Part shown: positions 1 through 9,038 of the stretch, piece after piece
Position numbering within the stretch: the first letter of the stretch is position 1
How the letters are laid out: each line of letters opens with the position of its first letter
Assembly (NCBI GenBank): GCA_000310025.1
Contig: FN649742.1
Coordinates: 2,365,718 to 2,386,605 of the forward strand
DNA from: Ectocarpus siliculosus
Taxonomy: Eukaryota; Sar; Phaeophyceae; Ectocarpales; Ectocarpaceae
Direction: 5' to 3'
Length of the DNA: 20,888 nucleotides
The notes under the pieces: generated by a model
The model's input: only the letters and a program-made list of their open reading frames with translations
The model's database searches: none
What the model was told of the DNA's origin: nothing
Made by a program: the position numbers and the translations under genes

Positions 1-3000
1 CAAGCATAACCACCCCGAGGCTGAAGACATCCGATCGCTCGTCCAAGCGGCCCGTAGACTGGTACACCGGGTCCATGTACCTAATCACATCATCATCATC
101 ATCATTGTTTTGTTGTCGTCATCGCATCGTGTGTTGGCCCCCAAGTACCAAGCGTCCGGTGACGGTGACAGCAAGAAAAACAGGACAGTGGCAGCAACAC
201 ACGCAGTAGTTGGTAGTTCAACGCAGCACACGGGAGACACTCTCGTACTACGGCATCAATTTCATCGTGCTAGACACGAAAAACGATCGATTTTGACGCA
301 GTAGGGTCACCACATCGATCATGCGGACTGTTGCTCCCCGCGCTGTCTCTTTTCACAAACACCAAAACGTGCCTGCGAGAAAACAACCCACGCCTTGAGG
401 CTCTCTTTCCCACTCCCACCGCCGTAGCCCAACCCACAAAAAACACTAATGGTAACTCTCGTTGTAAAATATCCTTCGCATGTAAATGCACCGCTTGCAC
501 GGGTCCTGTAAGCCCCCATCAAGCCACGCCTCCAGCACATCAAAAACACCCCCGTGGTGGTGGGCCGCGGCATCCATCTCGTACCACACCCGACAACCCC
601 TGCCCTAGCTTGGTACCACGACTCTCGCTTTACAACGTAATCGTCTCCCTCTCTCGTGCGCCCCTCACCCGAACGTCCCCTGAAGCGCGGCATCGTCGTC
701 CTGGGCAGGCCCACCCCCCCTGCCCCCGCGCCCGCCGCCGCCGGCGGGTGGCCTAGGCCGCGATACCTTGGCCTCGCTCTCTCCCACTCGGGAGATGCCG
801 AAGTCCGACAGGCGAGCCTTGAGGTACTCGTCCAGGAGGATGTTTTCCGGCTTGATGTCGCCGTGAATAACCTTGTGTGTGTGTGTGTGTGTGTTTTTTT
901 TTTCAGTGCAGACACCAAAGAAATTTCGAAGAAAAAGTGGGGGTGGCGTACTTTGGTCGGCCTTGAAATGGATGTCCGCCAGGGACTACTTGTATGTTTG
1001 CTTCGTCGACTGCCAAGAGGAACGAGGAATGACACATAACTCCAAAATTCCAAGAGGAACAAGAAATGACGCATGACCCCAGGTGCCAGGGGAATCGATG
1101 CCGAAGTAGCTGCTAATGACACTACTACCCCATGGTAGCAACGGAGCTCTTCGTCGCAGGTGCCATGAGGAAAAGGCCAAATTCCAGCATGCACTTACCT
1201 ACAGATCGGTTCGTTACGAGAGAACAGGCGCATCCTGGGGCTCAACGCTAGCGGCAGCCCCCCCATCTACGGCCATCTGCTTCCCCACGCTCACAAAAAC
1301 AACATTCCCCACTACCCCCGAGCATGGAAACGCCCTTCTACTCGAACCAAAACAAGAGCTGCTGTGCGGCCGCGGCACCCACCTTGGGCTTGTTGGTGGA
1401 GTCGCTGTGCAGGTACTCGAGGCCGTTGCACATGTGAATCGTAGTCCTCACTCGCAGCCGCCAGCCGAGGCGCGACCTCAACGCCGGGTCATCCAGGTGA
1501 TGCCGCAGGCTGGTCGATTGGATAGATCCCGAGGGATGCGGCGGCAGGTTTCACATGCGTACAGGCAGTAGCGATGACGGTTGGTTTCGGGTTAGGCTTT
1601 AGACATACAAGTATATTTTGGGCTTTTCCGACGGCGGCCAGTACGAGGACGAGAGCGATTATGAAACAGAGGGGTTGGGAAGCAGGGGGCGGTAGGCCGA
1701 TCGATGGCGAAGGTGTGGTGTGAGGGCGCACCACCGGTGCCAACCCACGGGCGGCGGGAGCCAGAAGGGGTGGTGCATGCTTGACAGCGAAAAGGAGTGC
1801 GACAAACAGCGGGTGTTCTGTTGGGTTTCGGTTACAGACTCTCCTGAATGGCACCGACGGGTGAAGTGGAGGGGCTCGGTCGCAAAGCTGCGTACGGAGG
1901 GTTGTCGGACAGACGACGGGTGGGTACAGGATGTTCCCCACACGGGGGGGGGGCATCGTCGGCAAACAGCCAAGCGATTCCAGGTTAACCCAACCCACCC
2001 ACCATGTCCTGGGGTCGACACGAACGGCGTTCCCCGAGCGAACCTGTCTCTAACCCACGACACCCAACACCTCCCTCACTGAAGGCCGCACCACACGCAA
2101 AAATCACAAAAAATCACACCGGGCGATTGCATCGGGCGATTGCATCTACGTATCTACCTGTTGTTGGGCATGAGTCGGTAGACCAGGCACGGAGGCTCCA
2201 TGCACACTCCAAGAAGCGGCACGATGTTCTCGTGTCGACACGTGCTCAGCACCTGAAGAACAACAAGGACGCGCACACACCACGCGCACACGGCCGATAG
2301 GACCGCGGCCGTTTCACGCCAGCGCACACAAAAGAGGGCAGTGTCCTGGTAAGCGGGTGGAAATGTTCGCGTTGCGCATGCGCGCACGCGCGATGCAGGG
2401 AGCGCAGAAACTTTGGGGTACAGCAGCAGTAGCCCTAGGGCGGCGAAAAACGACGAGACGGAAACGAGACAGAAAAACACGCAAGAAACAACAGACAGGA
2501 AACGGAGTGCACACATCCCGTGCCTCTGCCTGTCTTGTGTCCGTCTGCACGACCAGGACTTCCCGCTTACCTCCACCTCCCGAAAGAACTGCTCCCGCCC
2601 TTGTAGTCCTGTCTCGTCCAGCTTCTTCACGGCAACGGGAAGGCCCATCATGCTGCCGCGGTAGACCTGCACATACATATCAGCCATCGTGCGGAACATC
2701 GAAGGAATGGAAGAGATCCTTGGTGTGTGATGCCACTCCTCGCGCTGCTGCTGCCGCTGATCCGCCGCTGCAGCTGCGGTGATAAACCATCCGACTGACC
2801 GTAAAGGTCATAGATGCCGTACTCTTCCCCCCCGCCTCTCGAGTACCCGAATGCCACCGTACCACCTCACTCAAGGGAAATCACAAAGTTGCTTCGCCGC
2901 TCTACATGCAAATGACCAAAACCTTGCCCATCTTCCGACACGGCGCTCCATAACGGCACCTCCAGCACCACGCCCTCCCTCCCTCGTCTTCAAACCTTAT

Positions 3001-6000
3001 CCGATAGCCACCGAGTCATCAACTACGCCTGCTACCCAAGGCCCCCAATCTCCTCACCTTTCCAAACCCTCCCTCTCCGATGCAGCGCTTCTGGTCAAAG
3101 CCCCCGCACGCCTCCCGCACCGCCGGCAGCTGGTACAGCCTAAGCGAGGCCGCGGAAGACGACCCGTCCTGCTGCTGCCCCCCCGGCGGCGGCGCCGCCC
3201 CACCCCCGCCTCTAGCCCCACCCCCTCCGCCGTTCCCCTCCGTCGACAGGAAATCCCGCAGCTCCTCCGAACCCCGGTGCTCGCCGCCCGCTCTCGGGGG
3301 GCCGCCGCTGTCGCCGGTCCCGCGGCGGTCTCGGTCCCCGCCGCCGCCGCCGCCACCGCCGCCGCCACCGCCGCCTGAAGAGGACGAGGCGCCGCTAGCC
3401 TGACCCGCTCCGCCGCCGCCGAGGGGGACAGGTTTGGTGCCCGACCGCATGTCCTCGTGGAGACCCAGGGCCGAGTTTAGGAGGTCCATGGCCTTGAGGC
3501 ACGGCTCAAGTCCTTCGGCCTTGCCCTGTGTTTTGTGGAGTTGTTGCACGTGGTGGTGCTGTTGTTAGGGGCGGGACGAGCGCGGAGGGGAAACGATCGT
3601 GTAGTAGGGTGCCTTCCCAACTCTTCCTCGGGGGGGGCGTACTCATTTGTTGCTTGCCGTAGTCATTTGACCATTGACCACGCGTCCCTTTCGAGACGGA
3701 GCACCGTTCCTATACCTACTAGAGACACCACCAACATTTGGGAGCTCTTTACGTTTCTGCCACAAACTCCATAAAAATTTCTTGCACATCTTATCCCCGT
3801 CCTCTAGGGCCTCTTGTGCCCACCATCTATCCCCAATTATCGCGATCGTTTTTTCGCTGTTGTCTAATTTACCAAACTTGTCCATGTCACACCCTCTCTG
3901 TCTCATTTCCTCCTCGAGATCCTCTCTTTCCTTCCTGTACAACTCACACTCCCCAACTATGTGGGGTCTACTCTCCTCCGATTTGCCACATGGACATGTG
4001 TGTCTATCCTCCTCTTCCTCTCTCCTACGGCTGGTATACCTCTTCCTCCGTTCTGGCAAGTCCAGATCGCCTACTCGAAATTGCAATTTTAGCTTTTTCG
4101 CATAGCAACTCTTCCTCGGGGGGGGGGGGGAAATGCTCCCCCACAATGTTACGGCGACGGGTCAGGCGGCCCTCGAGAGCCGATTCGACTAAAAGCAGAC
4201 ATACACATCCCCACCACAAGGACTACACAAACGGGGTCGCTATCCACGCCCACGCGTGAAAAGCGCGGCAGCTACGGCCTTCTCTATGTACTAGCAAATA
4301 GAGTAGGCAATCGCACCTGGTCCGCGAGGCCTTGAATGACACCCCTCAACCGTTCCCGGTGCTCCTGGCACTCTTTCGACAGGACGTCAAAATGGCGGTT
4401 CTTGTTTCATTTGTGAGAAAAATAGCGAAAAGAGGACAAGAGGTGGCCCCGCAGGAGGGAAAAGAGAGAGAGAGAGAGAGAGAGAGAGGATGAGAAATAA
4501 AAATGTCCGCGAGTTTCACGTGAAGGAGTAAGGGACGACGGGAGGAAAGGGGGAAGGAGCAAACAGAAAATTAATCTTCCCCTTCTCTGTAGGTCCCTCG
4601 AGAAAAACAGAGACACTACCAAAGGTGAGAGAGAACTGCGTAGACACACGCGCATTCAAACAGCAACAAGCGTAGCGCATGTACACCTGATTCTGAATTC
4701 AAGTCTATAGCCCCAACAGCGATATCACACCATGTTTTGAAGGGAGGCCTTACCTCGAAAAGTTCCCCCCAAGACCGACACGCCCGAAGGGTTTCCAGCA
4801 GCAGCTCCGAAGATACAGTCGCCGCCCTCACCACGCCGTCCCCCGACGCCGGGCCTCGCTGCATCGCCGACCGGATGTCCCTTATTGCCTCCTGAGATTG
4901 TCCAGGGTCCCCGCCGCGAAGCAACACAGCAGTCCGCAGAGAGCACCACAACGGCTTCAGTCGATCACAAGAGAGTAGGCACACAGCAGTAATGTATAAT
5001 AGTCCGGTAATCTTCTTGGGGTAGTTGCATCCTTCCTCACACAGCCTGAAAACTCGCCTCAACTAATGTGTTACTTTGTGCCTGTAGCTCTTGCGTAGCG
5101 TATCCTTCTTCGCACAGCCAGGAAATTCGCCTCAACAAAGGTGGTGTTCTTTGTGCCTCTGTAGCTCTTGCCTTCTAGTGCATCCTTCCTCACACAGCCA
5201 GAAAAATCGCCCGCACCTGCAGCGCCATTGCTCCCTTCAGTCTCCCCAAGTGCACATACATCACATGACAAAACCCAAAACTGGTGCTGCTACAACTCTC
5301 TCTCCCTTCCCCGCTTCACCTCCGGAACGCTGTGGTGGAACGTGCTTCCCGGGATGTTCCCGTCCGCGTCCGGCTGGTCCACGGGCGACCCCTTCCCCAC
5401 CAGCTCCTCCACGCTGGCGACGTGCCCCCGGAACGCCGCCCAGTGCAGGGGCACCTTCTTCCAAGCATCCGTGCACTCCACGCGCGCGCCCCAGAACATG
5501 AGCTCTCGGAGGACCCCCAGCTGGCCGTTTCCGGCCGCCCAGTGCAACGGGGTGCGGTTGCTGTTCGTTCGACAAGGGAAGAGAGGAGAGGAGGAGTGAG
5601 CGCGGCCTACGTACGCAATCCCTCGATAACACCGCCACCGCCACCGCCACCGCCAACCAACACTACTACTACACGGCCAGGATCCAGCGCTTGTTCCCCA
5701 TCAGTACGCTCTTCTCTCTCTGCGTGTGTACTCGTGGATCGCTGTGCAACGCGCCCATCACGCAACTCCCACCTTCGCAACCAGCCCACCAAGAACGCAA
5801 ATCTGCACCTTTAAAAAAACGGAAACTCACGAAGCGTCCCTGCTGTTGACGTCAGACTCCTGCATCATCAGCAGCCGAACCACGAACACGTGACCTTTAG
5901 CAGCAGCCCAGTGGAGCGGGGTGGCGGAGCTGCGCACACACACACAAAAAAAAAAACAGCGTGTCGGGAGGCGCGGGGGCAGAGGAAAGTTGCGCCGGGA

Positions 6001-7150
6001 AGGGAAAACATGGGGATGAAGGCGCGCATCACCAGCGTAAGTTCTTTTACTGCTGTGTTGGGGTGCTCCGAGCGAGCGGCATCGACCGCGCCAATCGGGC
6101 AGACCAACAGAGAGACAGTCAGCCTTCGCGGGGACAAAAAAAAACAAACGGAACCATCGCTACCACTCCGTGCACCGGTATGATGACGCCGCGACAGCAC
6201 AGCAAGTTCGGTTCTTCTTGAAGACAAAACTGCCGCAGCAGTCCCACCACCATTTGGAGGTTTTCCTGTGATAGTCAGCATCGTTTAGCGCTATCCCTCT
6301 TGCCTACCCTTGACCAATCCTACGAGCACCCCCACGCCCCTACACAACCCCCCGCCAAGCTGAACTTCTCCCATGTAGACCTAAAGTTCAGGGCCCCACC
6401 GCAGCTGTTGGGGTGCTGATTCACGAACACGCATGCCGGGAACTCACTGTTTCCCGTCTCTCAATCGCACGTCCGCTCCGCAAGCCAGCAGGTGTTCGAC
6501 CGTCGGCATGTGCCCCTCGTTCACGGCCCAGTGCAGCAGAGTCGCGTCATACTGGGAGTCGCGAGCATTGGCCTGTGGATCGAGATGGCACCGGAGAGAG
6601 GGCTCCATTTCGTTCCATGCAAAAAACAGCGAAGCACGTCCTGATAATACGCGCGGATTACCATGCTGTCTGTGCGACAAATGTTCAGGAGGAGAGCTTG
6701 GCAACAGTGGGAGGAGAACAAAAAATTGGCAAAAACCAGGGGAGCGGAAGACTTACTGTTGCTCTCCCAATACGATGCAGCAACCGTCGGTCGAACCTTG
6801 TGGATAACTTTTGCTTGATAGGAGGCGTTGGCGAGATATTCGCGATATGTTTCACGCGTGGGCTCTGGACAGCATGTCGATTCTCCCGCGTACATACATA
6901 GCTGTCGCTTCGGAACAATTAATAGCGAATATCCACACTTCAGAGAGGCTGGACTGATTTCCATGGAGATAGATGTACGAACAGGGGGGGGCTGCACTAC
7001 AGAAGGACACGCACAGGGCCTCAACAAGAAACGCAAGAGCCGAACGACGTTTCTGCCCACCTTTCCCGGAACCACGTTGTCCTTGACCTTCTGCCAGTCA
7101 CCCTTGTTGATGGCTTCGAAGACATCCACCCGGCTCCGAAAGAGGTTCAT
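1..7150 (-). CDS. Ankyrin-repeat / RLK-Pelle-like protein kinase, 12 exons seen, 3' end off window
   Basis: Exons in transcript order: 7150-7061, 6572-6448, 5929-5831, 5560-5320, 4891-4754, 4400-4317, 3525-3058, 2666-2571, 2252-2158, 1509-1383, 871-669, 80-1. All have GT-AG borders and join in phase, giving about 615 residues. Residues 8-180 hold about five ankyrin repeats with the core (T)PLHWAA. Residues 186-290 are helix-rich and unrecognised, followed by a Gly/Ser-rich linker (about 290-390). The kinase domain follows: P-loop GEGGFGKV (408-415), VAVK Lys429, helix C Glu445, PNNSL hinge-like segment, EYLH, catalytic HGDIKPEN (Asp526, Lys528, Asn531), DFG 544-546 and GTFGYMDPVY, up to the SDVFSLGVV helix F. 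HGD rather than HRD makes it a non-RD kinase. Motifs suggest Ser/Thr kinase of the TKL/RLK-Pelle (IRAK-like) group; a cytosolic signalling role is inferred. The start ATG has an in-frame TGA six codons upstream. An alternative exon 7 acceptor 36 nt upstream is also in phase. Confidence 0.9.
874..903. repeat. (TG)10 plus T10 microsatellite abutting a 3' splice site
   Basis: A TG dinucleotide run (874-893) followed by ten T (894-903). On the gene strand this reads A-run then CA-repeat, ending 1-2 bases from the acceptor AG of the kinase catalytic-loop exon (exon 11, starting 871). The usual pyrimidine tract is therefore replaced by alternating CA, and repeat-length changes would alter this splice site directly. 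Confidence 0.85.
1013..1077 (+). repeat. Two diverged 28-bp direct repeats in kinase intron 10
   Basis: Copies at 1013-1040 and 1050-1077 start with CCAAGAGGAAC and match at 24 of 28 positions by eye; all four differences are A/G transitions. They lie in the 511-bp intron between kinase exons 10 and 11 and have no coding signal. Confidence 0.7.
2121..2146 (+). repeat. 13-bp unit repeated twice (GGGCGATTGCATC)
   Basis: Perfect tandem copies at 2121-2133 and 2134-2146, inside kinase intron 9 and 11 bases from its 5' splice site (GT at 2157-2156 on the minus strand). Nothing else is recognisable in this intron (1510-2157). Confidence 0.8.
3618..4125. repeat. Direct repeats flanking the retrotransposon fragment (putative 20-bp TSD)
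   Basis: CAACTCTTCCTC followed by 8 G at 3618-3637, and the same followed by 13 G at 4106-4130. The shared part is 20 bp. Only the G-run length differs, as expected for a slippage-prone homopolymer after duplication. Confidence 0.6.
3638..4105 (-). mobile_element. 5'-truncated non-LTR (LINE-like) retrotransposon fragment in kinase intron 6
   Basis: A minus-strand open frame across this block ends in TGA at 3645-3643. It encodes a Lys/Glu-rich tail with a CPCG-x7-H-x4-C cluster, the zinc-knuckle arrangement found C-terminal to reverse transcriptase in many LINE-type proteins, then a basic end. No polymerase domain remains. The block is bracketed by direct copies of CAACTCTTCCTC plus a G run (3618-3637 and 4106-4125), which looks like a target-site duplication. 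It sits in the 791-bp intron between exons 6 and 7, in the same orientation as the host gene. The element family is inferred from the motif and flanking repeats; the fragment has no poly(A) tail that I can see. Confidence 0.6.
4463..4488. repeat. (AG)13 microsatellite
   Basis: Thirteen uninterrupted AG units in kinase intron 5 (4401-4753). On the gene strand this is a CT-rich stretch near the 3' half of a purine/pyrimidine-biased intron. Confidence 0.9.
5027..5212 (+). repeat. About 2.4 copies of a 73-80 bp tandem repeat in kinase intron 4
   Basis: Units start at 5027, 5100 and 5180, each opening with G(C/T)ATCCTTC(C/T)TC, then CACAGCC and a TCGCC block. The first two continue with TTTGTGCCT and GTAGCTCTTGC, and the third stops early. 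They fill much of the 428-bp intron (4892-5319). Minus-strand open frames through them fit neither splice phase nor homology, so I treat the block as non-coding. Confidence 0.75.
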
Positions 7151-9038
7151 CGCAGCCGCTGTGTGTCATCAACCTAAGGGCGACACATAAAACAAAGAAT
7201 AACACGCAGTTGATATTGACGTGTTGCGATTGCGGCCCCTCGGTATTTGCGCACGATTGCACCTTTACGCCTTTGTTGTTCGTCCGTGGGTGTATGAGAG
7301 AGAAAACACTGGTGGTTCCGAGGGCCGCGTGCATCTTCCTGCCTTTCTCTCTGTCTGGTGTTGCCTCGTGTTTCGTCCCGTCTTTGTATTCGCGCGCGCC
7401 AGTCACCTTTTGAGGTTGTGTCTATTTGGCGAATCAACGAAGGTTACATGTGCATACATTGTACACGTCATAGTAGTACATGCAAAACAATGTACTTGTT
7501 TTTTTTTTCCCACTTCCCCGCGTGTGCGATGCGGAGACGGGTTCAGCACTCCCTTCCCTCTTGGGGTGAATATTTTGCAGCTCTATAAGAACATTAGTAT
7601 ACTCCCGAATATTTGTAGAGCTGCAAAATGTTCACCCCCGACAGAATTCCGAACAAAAGCCTACCCACCATGCCAAAATGCAGCTGTTGTATGTAGGTTT
7701 GCGAGGTTACCCACTAAGACTAGGCTAGACCAATGGGGCGCCGGTGCATACCACGGCGTTAGTGTTCATTTGTTCCAACCCATACCGCAAAAGCGTACAG
7801 CAGTCAGCGCTTTCCATTCACCCTTTGGTCAGCGGCGGCGGCGCGCAGCCAGAAGTAACAACCAAGAATGGTCACCGATACGGCGTAAATCGGATAGTTT
7901 AACATCGATGTTGGAGAATGCGAGACGAGTTTCTCCGATTGGGTGAAGAAGGCAGTTTTGGTGGGCACATATCTGCAAATTACAACTGCAACAATTACCA
8001 TTGCACCGGAGCTGTAGCTGTCTGTAAGCGTGTTGTCATCTCTCTTTCGTAGCAACGGACGAGGGGCGAGATATTGAGCTGCGATCCGCCAAGCAAGCGG
8101 GACGCTGGGATACACGAGCGGGAGGTGGTTGTCGTGCAGGGAGAGGACCAACCAGCCCGACATGCCTAGATCTGTGGCTAAACTGCCCGCTTCTTCTGCG
8201 ACGTGCGGGAGCACCAAAAGCGTGTAAGCAAGCAGCTAAAGAAGAGTGTGTAGGGCAGAACAACACAGCAGCAGCAGAAGAAGAGTAACCAGCCCGCATG
8301 AAGACCAAAACTCCCACACACTTCTCCCAACAATCTCGCTGTCCCAAAAAGGCAGACGTAGCTGCATCCAGGCTTCGTGTAATAATCACCATGTTTTTTC
8401 AGGAAGCAGCTGCAGCAGTAGCAGAGAATTCCATGAACGGCACAAAAGGGATGACCTCCGCCCCATGTACAAGAAGACGGTGGTATTTGTACTGATACCG
8501 AACTTCCTCGCCTGTCGGCTTTGGCGTGTGCCGAACAAACCTTCAAACTTGAGGGCTTGCCTACGGACCGCACTGATAGAGCAATGCCTCCCCATACCTT
8601 ACTCGACGTGAGGCTTATCCACCTCCCGAATCTCGGAAGCCTTCCTTTGCGAAGCGCAGGGTCTGGCGGTTGTGTGCGCTGGTTTTCACTACGTCGGTTC
8701 CCCGTACGCCAAGGCGAGGGGGCAGACGAACGAGACACATCACGCCCATGCGGCGACAGATTGCGGAGCCCCACCTCCTTGGTGCGGCGGGTCCTGCTCA
8801 CACACAGCTGCCGCGGCCGCTGTCTGCTCTGCCTACTCTGTGTCTACCACTGCCAGCAACAGACGCTGCTGATCCACTACGCCGGAGTTCCGTGTGCTTT
8901 GTTCTACAGAACACGGGATACAGGTACAAACATCGCATCTCGTTGTAGAGCATTGATATCGAACGCAGCTACGGCGGGGCTGAAGCACACCCACCTACAG
9001 CAGTACTAGGGTACTAGTCTAGGGCTGAGGAGGGAACC
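7151..9038. other. Divergent intergenic region between kinase and NCBP2 genes
   Basis: About 1.9 kb between two divergent start codons, so it should contain both promoters. The strongest structure is the inverted repeat at 7563-7638. A minus-strand open frame at 8217-7804 has two hydrophobic stretches but no recognisable family or supported splice partner. ACAGCAGT occurs at 7797-7804 and at 8997-9004, the latter 35 bases before the NCBP2 ATG. No TATA box is evident near either start. Confidence 0.6.
7563..7638. repeat. 76-bp inverted repeat / hairpin (22 of 23 bp stem)
   Basis: The left arm 7563-7585 (GGGGTGAA...GCAGCTCTA) is the reverse complement of the right arm 7616-7638 apart from one T/C difference, which remains a wobble pair in RNA. 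Four more pairs including G-U (7586-7589 with 7612-7615) extend the stem to about 27 bp and leave a loop of about 22 nt. Flanks show no obvious duplication. It could be a miniature transposon, a structured or precursor small RNA, or a cruciform-forming site. Confidence 0.8.

Noticed and set aside
88-106. Short CAT/ATC repeat next to the left-edge exon
   Set aside because: A simple microsatellite just inside the intron before exon 12; no further significance seen.
319-1194. Minus-strand 291-codon open frame across kinase exon 11
   Set aside because: It is in a different frame from the catalytic-loop motifs and reads through intron sequence, including the CA repeat; the [11 protein letters not shown] frame is the real one.
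3054-3403. Ala-rich and Pro-rich frames overlapping kinase exon 7
   Set aside because: Products of GCC/GGC repeat reading in alternative frames; only the frame ending in GEGGFGK joins the kinase exons.
7804-8217. Minus-strand 137-codon open frame with hydrophobic stretches
   Set aside because: No known family, no in-phase partner exon upstream that I can support, and composition like surrounding intergenic DNA. Kept only as a remark in the intergenic entry.
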